NCBI RefSeq assembly: GCF_027483985.1 | Contig: NZ_JAIXTJ010000005.1 | Span: 1-52,349 of the forward strand | Source of the DNA: Flavobacterium sp. | GTDB taxonomy: Bacteria > Bacteroidota > Bacteroidia > Flavobacteriales > Flavobacteriaceae | Direction of reading: 5' to 3' | Length of the DNA: 52,349 bases | Shown here: piece by piece, positions 37,367 through 46,679 of the stretch | How the letters are laid out: each line of letters begins with the position of its first letter | Position numbering within the stretch: position 1 is the stretch's first letter | Notes under the pieces: generated by a model | Told to the model about the DNA's origin: nothing | Databases searched by the model: none | What the model saw: only the letters and a program-made list of their open reading frames with translations | Position numbers and translations under genes: made by a program

Positions 37367-37771
37367 TCATTTCCAATTGAAAACAATTTCTTTTTTAATA
37401 TCAGGATGCAAACTATTAAAAACTGGGCAAGTCATTGCGGTTTTTTCAAGTATGGTTTTGGTTTTATCGTCGGCAACCAAATTCATATTGAAAGTAACGT
37501 GAATTTCAGTAATTCTTCTTGGTTCAGTGCCCATAACTTTGGTTACCTCAGCAGTTGAATCTGAAAAATCTACTTCTAAATCGCGTGCTTTTATTCCCAT
37601 AACGGTCAACATACAACTGGCTAATGCATTGGCAACAGTATCGGTTGGTGAAAACGCTTCTCCTTTTCCGTTATTATCAATTGGCGCATCTGAAATAATC
37701 TCTGAACCCGATTGTAAATGAATGGAAGATGTTCGTAAATCTCCTAAATAAGTAACTTTAGATGTGGCCAT
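37367..37771 (-). CDS. OsmC-family protein
   Basis: The 134-aa protein has the OsmC/YhfA layout: an N-terminal beta-hairpin (YLGDLRTSSIHLQSG, DAPIDNNGKGEAFSPTDTVA), the first redox Cys in ALASCMLTVMGIKA and the second in MTCPVFNSLHPDI. The two Cys are those used for hydroperoxide reduction in this family. Its ATG overlaps the last base of the upstream gene's TAA stop (TAATG), so translation is coupled to the LysM gene. Confidence 0.92.
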   Translation of the reverse strand: MATSKVTYLGDLRTSSIHLQSGSEIISDAPIDNNGKGEAFSPTDTVANALASCMLTVMGIKARDLEVDFSDSTAEVTKVMGTEPRRITEIHVTFNMNLVADDKTKTILEKTAMTCPVFNSLHPDIKKEIVFNWK

Positions 37772-39669
37772 TATTGCGCTTGTTTTATTGTTAAATCTTC
37801 GTCGTAATACAAAATGTAAATTCCGTTATTGGCAAAACCACCTGAAATTTTCTTGGCATAATCAAACTTGCTTTCTACTTGTTCAGTAGCATCGTTATTG
37901 ATAGATTCTTCAAAAGGTTTGTCTTGAACTAATCGCAACATTGTATCGAATGTTAAATCAAATCCACGAACAGCATATTGATTTGGAAGTATTTTATTTT
38001 TCTTTTTAAAAGCTCTTTCAAACCTTAATGCTTCATCAGAATCGTTATCTTTCGTTGCTGAAGGATAAGCCATTTTTAATTTGGTCAATCTTGAAAGAGC
38101 AATTTCCTCGAAATCAAGTGTTTCGTTAGGTTCTAAAATTACCAATTGTACTTGATATTCTTTCATTGCACTTGACATTGCTGATGTTGTTGTAAAAATA
38201 GTTCCGGTTTTTTCAGAAGCCATAACTACATAATTTATTCGGTCTTTTACAAAATGTTTTTTGATACTGTCAGCAACAAATCCACCTTTTTCGGTAACGC
38301 CAACTATTTTAACTTCTTTTTGAAAATCTTGTATGTACTCTTTTATCGAAGTCTTTTTAGGATCAATTACTGCAATTATATTTCCGTTTTTGGATTGCAT
38401 ATAACTAAACATTGCACCTTTAACCGCATCAGCGTGTGGCATAGATTGATACAAATTTTTATATGATTTACCTTCATCTCTAGACAAAGGTGAAATGACC
38501 GGAATGTTTTTGTTTTCTAAAGCATCGGCTACTTTTTCGACATTTACTTGATAAAACGGACCAATTACAGCATCGGTCGAGGAAAAATCATTATTTGAAA
38601 TTACTGAAAGTGCACTTGTTGAATTTTTAGTTTCTTGCGAATCATAAATTTTTATATCAAGATTCATCCCGAGAACTTTAGCAGAATCTATGGCCATCAA
38701 AGCTCCAGCATAAAAATCTAAAGTCATGTTAAGAAATTTATCTTTCTTTAATCGTTCTGAAATTGAAGTAACTGTATCGTTTTGAATTTTTGAAGCGTTG
38801 AAAGGCAAGAACAACACCAATTCTTTTCTTTTTTGACTAGAAATAGATTTGGATAAATCTTTCAAACTGTTTTTATTTTCTTTGGTAAATGATAAAGTAG
38901 AAGGCACTTTTAAAATCATTCCTTCTTTTACTCCTTCTTTCAAATCAGGGTTTAAACTAATTAATGAAGCTTCGGATAATCCTAAAAGCCTAGTTAAACT
39001 GTACATTGTTTCGCCTGATTTTACTGTATATTCAAGCGTGTTTTTTTGAGAAACTTCAGCTTTTGGTTTTACTACTTCAGTTGGTGCAACAGTTTTCTGA
39101 CTGCTGTTTATTTTTAATTTGAAACCAACAGGAAGATTGTCTTTAATCTCTGGATTTTGTTTTTCTAATTCTTCAACCGAAATTCCATATTTTTTTGAAA
39201 TACTATATTTAGTGTCGCCTGCGAGCACTTCATAAGTTGAGAACATCTTTGTTCCTGCTTGTACTTTTGGTGGTTCTTCATACTTCAATATTTTCAAAAC
39301 TTGGCCAGGTTGCAATCCATCTGTTTTCAAAAATGGATTTGCTTCTTCTAAATCTGAAATTTCTACATTATTCTCTTTTGCAATACTATAAAGAGTTTCC
39401 TTTGCTTTTACTACATATGTTTTTTCCTTAAATGGCACCTCCTTTGAAGTTACTTTTTCAATACTTTTAGGAATTAGTAAAATAGCATCAGGCTGAATCC
39501 CGTTTTGAGAATCTGGATTTAACTTATAAATATCATAAGGTGTCACTTTGTACTTTTGAGCAATTTGAGTAATCGTCTCGCCTTTAGCCACTTTGTGCTT
39601 AGTATAATTCTGTCCGAAAATAGAAGTCGCAAACATCAATACAATTATACAAATTACTCTTTTAAACAT
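37771..39669 (-). CDS. LysM-repeat protein with PBP1-like C-terminal domain
   Basis: The 632-aa exported protein has a signal peptide (FKRVICIIVLMFATSIFGQ) and four LysM peptidoglycan-binding modules at about residues 22-66, 83-128, 145-188 and 210-254 (for example HKVAKGETITQIAQKYKV, EYTVKSGETMYSLTRLLG). From about residue 280 a type 1 periplasmic-binding-like domain follows (ELVLFLPFNASKI, DAVIGPFYQVNVEKVADAL, NIPVISPLS, FTTTSAMSSAMKEY, NQYAVRGFDLTFD). The combination suggests a wall-bound sensor or LppC-like factor. It lies between guaA and the OsmC gene. Confidence 0.9.
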   Translation of the reverse strand: MFKRVICIIVLMFATSIFGQNYTKHKVAKGETITQIAQKYKVTPYDIYKLNPDSQNGIQPDAILLIPKSIEKVTSKEVPFKEKTYVVKAKETLYSIAKENNVEISDLEEANPFLKTDGLQPGQVLKILKYEEPPKVQAGTKMFSTYEVLAGDTKYSISKKYGISVEELEKQNPEIKDNLPVGFKLKINSSQKTVAPTEVVKPKAEVSQKNTLEYTVKSGETMYSLTRLLGLSEASLISLNPDLKEGVKEGMILKVPSTLSFTKENKNSLKDLSKSISSQKRKELVLFLPFNASKIQNDTVTSISERLKKDKFLNMTLDFYAGALMAIDSAKVLGMNLDIKIYDSQETKNSTSALSVISNNDFSSTDAVIGPFYQVNVEKVADALENKNIPVISPLSRDEGKSYKNLYQSMPHADAVKGAMFSYMQSKNGNIIAVIDPKKTSIKEYIQDFQKEVKIVGVTEKGGFVADSIKKHFVKDRINYVVMASEKTGTIFTTTSAMSSAMKEYQVQLVILEPNETLDFEEIALSRLTKLKMAYPSATKDNDSDEALRFERAFKKKNKILPNQYAVRGFDLTFDTMLRLVQDKPFEESINNDATEQVESKFDYAKKISGGFANNGIYILYYDEDLTIKQAQ

Positions 39670-39756
39670 ATCTTTTAAAATATTAAACCATTAAGAAATT
39701 AAATTCCAATTAAAAAATTCCAAATCCCAAACTGCAAATTGATCACTACCAAATGA

Positions 39757-41286
39757 TTATTCCCACTCAATAGTTGCTGGTGGTTTTGAGCTAATATCAT
39801 ATACAACTCTATTCACACCTTTCACTTTATTGATGATTTCATTTGAGATTTTCATCAAAAACTCATAGGGTAAATGCACCCAATCAGCGGTCATTCCGTC
39901 GGTAGATTCTACTGCGCGAAGTGCCACTACTTTTTCGTAAGTTCGTTCATCGCCCATTACTCCTACACTATTTACTGGAAGCAAAATTGCTCCTGCTTGC
40001 CAAACTTTATCGTATAATCCGTGTTCTTTTAATCCGTTGATAAAAACGGCATCAACTTCTTGCAAGATACGCACTTTTTCTGGTGTAATATCGCCTAATA
40101 TTCTAATTGATAATCCTGGACCAGGAAAAGGATGTCTTCCTAATAACTCCGGATCAATTCCTAAAGTTGCGCCTACTCTTCGCACTTCGTCTTTAAACAA
40201 CATTCGAAGTGGTTCAACGATTTTCAACTTCATAAAATCAGGCAAACCGCCAACATTATGATGCGATTTTATAGTCGCACTCGGACCTTTAACCGAAACC
40301 GATTCGATAACATCCGGATAAATGGTTCCTTGTGCCAACCAAGTTACGTCTTCAATAATTTTCGACTCATCGTCAAAAACTTCAATAAAGACGCGTCCTA
40401 TTATTTTACGTTTAGTTTCAGGATCATCAACTCCAGCCAATTCATCCAAAAAACGTGCCGAAGCATCAACACCTTTAACATTCAATCCCATTCCTTTATA
40501 TTGTTCTAGAACGCTTTCGAATTCATTTTTGCGTAACAATCCGTTATTCACGAAGATACAATATAGATTTGCTCCAATCGCTTTGTGTAATAAAACCGCT
40601 GCAACTGTAGAATCTACACCGCCAGAAAGTCCTAAAACTACTTTATCATTTCCAACTTTTTCTTGCAAATCTTTAACGCAATCGTCAACAAAAGCATTCG
40701 GAGTAAAATTTTGAGGAACTTCGGCAATTTTTACCAAGAAATTCTCAAGCATTTGTTTTCCGTCAGTCGAATGATATACCTCTGGGTGAAACTGAATGGC
40801 GTAAGTTGTTTCGCCTTCAATTCTATAAGCCGCATTTTCTACGTCGTTGGTACTTGCTAGTTTAACACCGTTGGTTGGTAAATGTTTAATGGTGTCACTG
40901 TGGCTCATCCAAACCTGTGAATTGAGGTTTACATTTTCAAAGAAAACTTCGTCTTGTTTAATGTAAGTCAAATTTGCTCTTCCGTATTCTCTAATGTTCG
41001 AAGCTGCAACTTCACCACCAGAAAAATGGGCCAAATATTGCGCACCGTAACACACGGCAAGCAAAGGTAATTTGCCACGAATGTGCGATAAATCTATCTT
41101 CAAAGCATCTTCAGCGCGCACCGAGTATGGGCTTCCGCCAAGGATAACCGCTTTGTAAGACGATAAATCAGTTGGATAATTGTTGTAAGGAAAAATTTCG
41201 CAGAATATATTTAATTCGCGAACGCGGCGTGCAATAAGTTGTGTGTATTGCGAGCCGAAATCTAAAATAAGTACGTTGTGTTGCAT
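39757..41286 (-). CDS. guaA: GMP synthase (glutamine-hydrolysing)
   Basis: Converts XMP to GMP with glutamine and ATP. The 509-aa protein has the glutaminase domain with [18 protein letters not shown], Cys79 in [11 protein letters not shown] and the His/Glu pair in [10 protein letters not shown]. The ATP-pyrophosphatase loop is [14 protein letters not shown], and the dimerisation domain ends KPPATIEWE, the standard C-terminus. The ATG at 41286 is preferred over a TTG two codons earlier. A TACTTTTG box lies only 4 bp upstream, so the message may be leaderless or nearly so. Confidence 0.97.
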   Translation of the reverse strand: MQHNVLILDFGSQYTQLIARRVRELNIFCEIFPYNNYPTDLSSYKAVILGGSPYSVRAEDALKIDLSHIRGKLPLLAVCYGAQYLAHFSGGEVAASNIREYGRANLTYIKQDEVFFENVNLNSQVWMSHSDTIKHLPTNGVKLASTNDVENAAYRIEGETTYAIQFHPEVYHSTDGKQMLENFLVKIAEVPQNFTPNAFVDDCVKDLQEKVGNDKVVLGLSGGVDSTVAAVLLHKAIGANLYCIFVNNGLLRKNEFESVLEQYKGMGLNVKGVDASARFLDELAGVDDPETKRKIIGRVFIEVFDDESKIIEDVTWLAQGTIYPDVIESVSVKGPSATIKSHHNVGGLPDFMKLKIVEPLRMLFKDEVRRVGATLGIDPELLGRHPFPGPGLSIRILGDITPEKVRILQEVDAVFINGLKEHGLYDKVWQAGAILLPVNSVGVMGDERTYEKVVALRAVESTDGMTADWVHLPYEFLMKISNEIINKVKGVNRVVYDISSKPPATIEWE

Positions 41287-41289
41287 GTG

Positions 41290-41297
41290 CAAAAGTA
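41290..41297 (-). promoter_or_regulatory. Possible -7 box abutting the guaA start
   Basis: TACTTTTG on the minus strand ends 3 bp before the guaA ATG. No -33 TTG is seen at normal spacing, so this may be chance. Confidence 0.3.
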
Positions 41298-41378
41298 CTA
41301 TTTTTAAGAGAAAATAAAAAGTAGAATATAAATTTATTATTGTATTATTTTACTTACTTTAGCTACAAACAAATTTAT

Positions 41379-42293
41379 ATGGCTGAGTATATCATTGAAA
41401 CAGAAAACTTAAACTTTGAGTATTCCAAAGGCAGAAAAGTATTAAATAACATTTCAATTAAAGTTCCAAAAGGTTCTATTTATGGCTTTTTGGGTCCGAA
41501 TGGCGCCGGAAAATCAACTACAATGCGACTGCTAACCGGAATAATTCCTGAACAAGGAAATGCCATAAAACTGTTTAACCAAGCGTTGATAGAACAATTG
41601 CCTTTGGTTTTTAATAAAATTGGTTCGTTAGTAGAATCACCTGCATTATATCTGCATTTAAGTGGTTTAGACAACCTTCGCTATATTGCAAAACTTAGAG
41701 GAATATCGGAAGATAAAATCAAGGAAACTCTTGAATTGGTTGACTTAGCAAAAGATGGCGACCGAAAAGCTAAGCAATACTCTTTAGGAATGAAACAACG
41801 ATTGGCTATTGCGATGGCTTTGTTGAGCGAACCCGAATTGTTATTGCTTGATGAACCAGTTAATGGTTTAGATCCGAACGGAATAATTGAAATTAGAAAA
41901 CTACTTGTAAAACTCAACAAAGAACGAGGCGTTACGATATTTGTTTCAAGTCATTTGCTTAGTGAAATTGAAAAAATGTGCACGCACGTTGGGATTATCA
42001 ATAAAGGCACTTTACAATTTGAAGGCACAATGGCAGCTCTTTCTGAAAAATCAAGTTTTAGCAAAATACAAGTTACTATTGATGACGCCGAACAATGGTA
42101 TGAAAAATTAAAAAGCGAGTATCCAACAATACAACTGATTTCCAATCATCAATTTACGTTAGAAATTGGCAGCAAAACTCAAATTCCAGGTTTTATCAAA
42201 AATCTGACGGAGCAAAACGCTTTGCTGTATGAAGTTAAAATCCTTGACGGATTGGAAGAATGGTTCTTAACAATAACTGATGAAAAAAACTAG
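41379..42293 (+). CDS. ABC transporter ATP-binding protein
   Basis: From the ATG at 41379 the 304-aa ATPase has Walker A GPNGAGKST (39-47), the signature YSLGMKQR (134-141), Walker B LLLLDEPVNGLDP (154-166) and the H-loop FVSSHLLSEIE. The sequence IGSLVESPALYLHLSGLDNL and overall length are like the BcrA/LanF bacteriocin-immunity exporters. A reading from an upstream TTG at 41340 would add 13 residues without homology and is rejected. It is 2 bp from the permease-thioredoxin gene and must be its ATPase. Confidence 0.93.
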   Translation: MAEYIIETENLNFEYSKGRKVLNNISIKVPKGSIYGFLGPNGAGKSTTMRLLTGIIPEQGNAIKLFNQALIEQLPLVFNKIGSLVESPALYLHLSGLDNLRYIAKLRGISEDKIKETLELVDLAKDGDRKAKQYSLGMKQRLAIAMALLSEPELLLLDEPVNGLDPNGIIEIRKLLVKLNKERGVTIFVSSHLLSEIEKMCTHVGIINKGTLQFEGTMAALSEKSSFSKIQVTIDDAEQWYEKLKSEYPTIQLISNHQFTLEIGSKTQIPGFIKNLTEQNALLYEVKILDGLEEWFLTITDEKN

Positions 42294-42295
42294 CC

Positions 42296-44521
42296 ATGAA
42301 AACTAAAATAACCAACTTTATAACTGCGCTTAAAGCAGAGCATATCAAGAAAAGAGGCACCGGATTTTATTGGACAAGCCTTGTTATGGGAATTATTTCA
42401 CCAATATTATTTTTTATCGTACAGATAATAAACAATACCGACGAAACCAAAACCGAAATTCCTTTCAATATTTATAGTAAATTCATTGAGTCTAGTCTGA
42501 ATCCGTTTACGTTTTTTTTCTTTCCCTTATTTATCATCATTATGGTGAGTCGAATTACTCAAATTGACCATAAAAATGGCGGTTGGCAATTGATGGAAAC
42601 ACAACCGTCGTATAAATTCTCCATCTATTTTTCGAAATTTACGACCATATTGATAGCCAATTTAATTTCGATACTTTCTTTTTTGATCTTTTCCATTGTT
42701 TGTTCTTGGTTGTTAAGTCACATTATAACGGTTCCGAAAATTGCAACACAAGAACTTCCTGTTACACTTTTCTTTTCTCTGCTACTTCGATTGTTTGTAG
42801 CCTCTTTATTGATAACTGCTATTCAATATTTTGTATCGGTTGTAATTTCTAGTTTTATTTGGTCGATACTTATCGGTTTTTTCGGATTATTATTGACTTT
42901 ATTTTTAACGCCTTTGCAACTTGCACCGGTTTGGTATCCTTATGACATTTTATCAAAAGTAACTTCAACTACTACTGGCAGTCAGCTTGGATATTTATTT
43001 CTTTTTACAGAATACATTAGTCTTATCGGAAGTATAATTGTCTTGTACATTGGTTTTGAATGGTACAAACACAAAGAATTTAAATTAGCATTTTTCGGAA
43101 ATTCCAAAAGAATAATCAGTGTTTTAGCGGTACTACTTCTTGGTGGCGGATTATTATTTTGGCTATTAGTTCCAAATCAAATGAAAAATCACAACCGAAC
43201 CATTATTTGTGGAACCATTGAAAGTAAGCAAAAGTTTCAAAATATTTACATACGAGATGCTATTGTTAATGATACCATTGCGATTATTCCAATAAAAAAC
43301 AACCAATTTCATTATGAAATAAAAGAGAATGTCATCACTGACTATTATGAATTTAATTTTGATGGTCAGTATACTAATCAATTATTCTTTGGTACCAAAG
43401 ACAGTATTAACTTAAGTGCAAAATTATATGGTCGTAACATCGAGCTTACTTTTAAAGGTACAAGATTAGCCGAAAATCAAACAAATCCGAATTCGATATT
43501 CGATTGGAGTATGGTTGAATATTCAATAAAAGAAAATCAAAATCTTGATGAACCAGACAAAATCATTAGAGGAATTTACACCGAATGGAAAGAAGAATTA
43601 GCCAAACCAAGTAAATTTAGAACTATTGACAATTATATCGCCAAAGAAGATTTTAGGGAACGAAGTGAAAAATTGGTTACCACAAGATACTTGAATTTTT
43701 GGAACGACTTAGTTAAAAAACGAGCTGCACTTTATCCTGACGAGAAGACAACAGCAAGTCCTGGTATTAAAGAAATGCAAACTAAATTATCTCTTCAAGA
43801 TGAAAGTTTATTGAGTAATGAAAGCTATTTTAATTTTGTAAAAAGTCAATTAATTCAAAAAAACAACCAAGAAGTTGATGACAATACTAAAGCTATTACT
43901 GAAATATCAAAATTAAAACCGAGTAGCTTTAAAGATAAATTATTGTTTTGGCAAGTGCGCAAAAGTCTTGAAGACGCGACTAGTAGCGAAGAACGAAACA
44001 ATCTAATAGTAGCTAATCCGTCAAAATTTGAAAATAAAAATTACCAAAGCAAAATAAAGAATGTTTACAAAGAAATAGAAAGCATCGGAAGAGGAAAAAT
44101 AGCACCTGAATTACTTGCAAAAAATATTGATGGAACAGCTGTAAAATTATCTGATTTAAAAGGAAAATATACAGTAATCGATGTTTGGGCAACTTGGTGC
44201 AGACCGTGTAGAGAACAAGCACCGTACTTTGAAAAAATGGCTTTGAAATACAAAAAAGAAAAGGTTCAGTTTGTGAGCTTGAGTATCGATGACGATGTGA
44301 AAAAATGGTATATCGAAACCAAAACTAAAACTAAATCCATAGCTAATTGGCACATAAACGATAAAGAATTGTTTTGTAATGAATATAATGTTGCTTCTAT
44401 TCCGAGGTTTATCTTAATTGACCCAAACGGAAAATTTGTAAATTCAAAAATGCCACAACCTTCAGACGATGCCTTTGAAATTATACTGAGAAAAACGCTA
44501 AATTTGCCTGATGAATATTAA
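42296..44521 (+). CDS. ABC-2 permease fused to periplasmic TlpA-like thioredoxin
   Basis: The 741-aa protein has two parts. Residues 1-300 look like a LanE/BcrB-type ABC-2 permease: N-terminal AEHIKKRGTGFYW, then hydrophobic segments at about 27-45, 68-86, 115-140, 157-180, 183-206, 236-254 and 273-293. Seven segments put the C-terminus in the periplasm. Residues 300-600 are a soluble linker, beta-rich at first (300-390, DUF4369-like) and then helical. Residues 603-741 are a thioredoxin domain with WATWCRPC (Cys635 and Cys638) and cis-Pro in VASIPRFIL. Known TlpA/ResA relatives reduce envelope disulfides. Frame and domains are continuous, so this is a true fusion as sequenced. Confidence 0.9.
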   Translation: MKTKITNFITALKAEHIKKRGTGFYWTSLVMGIISPILFFIVQIINNTDETKTEIPFNIYSKFIESSLNPFTFFFFPLFIIIMVSRITQIDHKNGGWQLMETQPSYKFSIYFSKFTTILIANLISILSFLIFSIVCSWLLSHIITVPKIATQELPVTLFFSLLLRLFVASLLITAIQYFVSVVISSFIWSILIGFFGLLLTLFLTPLQLAPVWYPYDILSKVTSTTTGSQLGYLFLFTEYISLIGSIIVLYIGFEWYKHKEFKLAFFGNSKRIISVLAVLLLGGGLLFWLLVPNQMKNHNRTIICGTIESKQKFQNIYIRDAIVNDTIAIIPIKNNQFHYEIKENVITDYYEFNFDGQYTNQLFFGTKDSINLSAKLYGRNIELTFKGTRLAENQTNPNSIFDWSMVEYSIKENQNLDEPDKIIRGIYTEWKEELAKPSKFRTIDNYIAKEDFRERSEKLVTTRYLNFWNDLVKKRAALYPDEKTTASPGIKEMQTKLSLQDESLLSNESYFNFVKSQLIQKNNQEVDDNTKAITEISKLKPSSFKDKLLFWQVRKSLEDATSSEERNNLIVANPSKFENKNYQSKIKNVYKEIESIGRGKIAPELLAKNIDGTAVKLSDLKGKYTVIDVWATWCRPCREQAPYFEKMALKYKKEKVQFVSLSIDDDVKKWYIETKTKTKSIANWHINDKELFCNEYNVASIPRFILIDPNGKFVNSKMPQPSDDAFEIILRKTLNLPDEY

Positions 44522-44527
44522 TCTAAA

Positions 44528-44899
44528 ATGTTGAAAACCATTCTTTACATAGCTCTTGGTGGCGCAATAGGAAGCGTTTTACGATACTTAACAGCCGTTT
44601 TTGTCAATAAATACTGGTCAAATCATTTTCCGTTAGCTACTTTTATTACTAATGTTTTAGGATGTTTTTTAATTGGATTACTAATTGGAATTTTAGAAAA
44701 AAACAATGTAGCTAATAGTAATTTGAAATGGTTTTTGATCACAGGATTTTGCGGCGGTTATACCACTTTTTCAACTTTTGGTTATGAAAATTTTTCGCTT
44801 TTACAAAACAATAATTCCATAGTAGCTTTTGGTTACATTGGATTAAGTATATTACTAGGTTTGATGGCTGTTTGGTTTGGTCTAACACTCACTAAATAA
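44528..44899 (+). CDS. crcB: Fluoride channel CrcB/Fluc
   Basis: The 123-aa four-helix protein dimerises to form a fluoride exit channel. It has GGAIGSVLRYL (12-22), FITNVLGCFLIGLLIG with the conserved Asn, and GFCGGYTTFSTFGYE, which supplies the Phe box and the central Na+ site. Length is normal. It lies 6 bp after the permease-thioredoxin gene and 14 bp before the DUF2237 gene. No fluoride riboswitch is seen, so its expression probably follows the upstream operon. Confidence 0.95.
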   Translation: MLKTILYIALGGAIGSVLRYLTAVFVNKYWSNHFPLATFITNVLGCFLIGLLIGILEKNNVANSNLKWFLITGFCGGYTTFSTFGYENFSLLQNNNSIVAFGYIGLSILLGLMAVWFGLTLTK

Positions 44900-44913
44900 A
44901 TACAATTTAAATA

Positions 44914-45420
44914 ATGAATTCCTCTAAAATTATATCTTTTGTTTCTTTAACGATAACACTTATTGTGAATACAAGTTTGGCTCAAAACAAAACCAAAAAA
45001 GAAGAAAATTGTTTGATAAAAAATAGCAAAGACTTAAAAAAAAGCACGATGAAACCGAATCAATTAAATGTTCTTGGAACCGAATTACAGCTGGCAAGTT
45101 TAGATCCTCTAACAGGTTTCTACAGAAATGGTTATTGTTCAACTGATGCCAATGATCGTGGCGTGCATGTCATTGCAGCAGTAGTTACTGACGAGTTTTT
45201 AAAATATTCTCTTTCTAAAGGAAATGATTTAATTTCAGCCTATCCGTCTAGTGGATTTCCAGGTTTAAAACCAGGTGACGTTTGGTGTTTATGTGCATTG
45301 CGTTGGAAAGAAGCACTCAATGCAGGAGTTGCTCCACCAGTTTTGCTTGAAGCGACTAATAGCAAAGCTTTAGAATATGTAACACTTGAGGAATTAAATA
45401 GTAAAAAATTTGAAAACTAA
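44914..45420 (+). CDS. DUF2237 protein with signal-peptide-like extension
   Basis: Residues 50-168 are a typical DUF2237 domain: NVLGTELQLASLDPLTGFYRNG, CSTDANDRGVHVIAAVVTDEFL, GDVWCLCALRWKEAL, with conserved Cys residues. Most family members are about 120 aa and lack a leader. Here residues 1-24 (ISFVSLTITLIVNTSLAQ) look like a cleavable signal peptide, then a Lys/Asn linker precedes the domain. An internal ATG (residue 46, at 45049) would give the ordinary cytoplasmic form. Which is made cannot be told here. The last 11 bp overlap the next small gene. Confidence 0.85.
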   Translation: MNSSKIISFVSLTITLIVNTSLAQNKTKKEENCLIKNSKDLKKSTMKPNQLNVLGTELQLASLDPLTGFYRNGYCSTDANDRGVHVIAAVVTDEFLKYSLSKGNDLISAYPSSGFPGLKPGDVWCLCALRWKEALNAGVAPPVLLEATNSKALEYVTLEELNSKKFEN

Positions 45421-45577
45421 AACCTGTGAATTGTGCAAAGCAGAAGAATCAGTGCTGTTTAGAATTCAAATTCAAAAAGGAAAAACTTGGCTTTTTGTTT
45501 GCCGAATATGCTGCGAAAAATCGCAAAAATTAGAACACTACAAATATGGCGGAACTTGGAAAGGAAACCGCCATTAA
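45410..45577 (+). CDS. 55-aa Cys-rich small protein, possible zinc ribbon
   Basis: A TTG-started frame of 55 aa begins 11 bp inside the end of the DUF2237 gene. It contains TCELCKAEESVLFRIQ and WLFVCRICCEKSQ, i.e. two CxxC-type knuckles (C-E-L-C and C-R-I-C) spaced as in zinc ribbons, and ends EHYKYGGTWKGNRH. The pattern, including the YGGTWKG tail, looks like a conserved small protein I recall from other bacteria, so it is unlikely to be chance. No function is known. The overlap indicates translational coupling to the DUF2237 gene. Confidence 0.72.
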   Translation: MKTKTCELCKAEESVLFRIQIQKGKTWLFVCRICCEKSQKLEHYKYGGTWKGNRH

Positions 45578-45672
45578 TTTTTAAAAAAAGAGATTATATT
45601 TAGATAGTAAAACTTAAAATTCTGTGTTAATCTGTAGTTAGATTGTGTTAATTTTTAGTATTTTCGCAACCT

Positions 45673-46677
45673 ATGAATGAAAAAGATATTTTACTCCTTC
45701 AAGAGTTATTAAGCACACCAAAAAAAATTGCAATTATTCCACACCGAAGTCCCGATGGCGATGCTATGGGTTCTACTTTAGGTTTAAATCATTTTTTACT
45801 AAAATTAAATCACAAACCAGTAGTTATTGCGCCCAATGATTTTCCAGATTTTTTGGCTTGGTTGCCATCGTCAAAGGAAGTTCTTATTTATGAAAATGAC
45901 AAAGTAACTTGCACTGAAATTCTAAAGGAAGCAGAGCTGATTTTTACTTTAGATTTTAATGCATTGCATCGCACTGGTGAAATGGAACACGTTTTAAGTA
46001 AACTTGAGGCACCAAAAGTAATGATTGACCACCATCAATCTCCTGATTCGTATGCTGTTGTAACTTATTCGGACACCTCTTTTGGTTCTACTTGTGAAAT
46101 GGTTTATAATTTCATTTCCTATTTAGGAAAAAAATCATTGATTGACAAAACGATTGCCACTTGCCTTTACACTGGAATATTAACTGATTCTGGCGGATTT
46201 AGATTTCCGAAAACTACGGGAACAACGCATCGAATTGTTGCTGAATTCATAGATTTAGGTGTTGAAAATACTGAAATTCCTACATTATTATTTGACAATA
46301 ATTCCTATGATCGATTGCAACTTCTTGGTAGAGCTATGCAAAATATGAAAGTGATTTTTGACAAGAAAACCTCTTATATTTCGCTTTCTCAAAAAGAACT
46401 CGACGAATTCAATTATGTTAAAGGCGACACCGAAGGTATTGTAAATTATGGCTTAACGATTAAAGGCATTGTTTTTGCAGCTATATTTATCGAACATCGT
46501 GATGAAAATATTATTAAAATTTCGTTTCGTTCGCAAGGTGACTTTGATGTAAACCAATTTGCAAGAGAACATTTTAATGGTGGTGGACACATCAATGCAG
46601 CTGGAGGAAAATCAAATGATTCTTTAGCAAATACTATCAAAAAATTTGAACAAATTATTTCTAAAATCGCACTATAA
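45673..46677 (+). CDS. DHH/DHHA1 phosphoesterase, NrnA-like
   Basis: Degrades nano-RNA or pAp (3'-phosphoadenosine 5'-phosphate) in this family. The 334-aa protein has motif I IIPHRSPDGDAMGS (21-34), motif II LDFNALHR, motif III IDHHQSPD (118-125) and the DHHA1 glycine-rich block FNGGGHINAAGG near the C-terminus. Length matches bifunctional oligoribonuclease/PAP phosphatases. It heads a tight plus-strand run with gldI and two PPIase genes (2, 13 and 26 bp gaps), which is why an RNA-turnover gene sits beside a gliding gene. Confidence 0.92.
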   Translation: MNEKDILLLQELLSTPKKIAIIPHRSPDGDAMGSTLGLNHFLLKLNHKPVVIAPNDFPDFLAWLPSSKEVLIYENDKVTCTEILKEAELIFTLDFNALHRTGEMEHVLSKLEAPKVMIDHHQSPDSYAVVTYSDTSFGSTCEMVYNFISYLGKKSLIDKTIATCLYTGILTDSGGFRFPKTTGTTHRIVAEFIDLGVENTEIPTLLFDNNSYDRLQLLGRAMQNMKVIFDKKTSYISLSQKELDEFNYVKGDTEGIVNYGLTIKGIVFAAIFIEHRDENIIKISFRSQGDFDVNQFAREHFNGGGHINAAGGKSNDSLANTIKKFEQIISKIAL

Positions 46678-46679
46678 CT

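Noticed and set aside
44521..44914. Fluoride riboswitch for crcB
   Set aside because: Only 6 bp separate crcB from the upstream gene, and no crcB-motif pseudoknot can be formed there.
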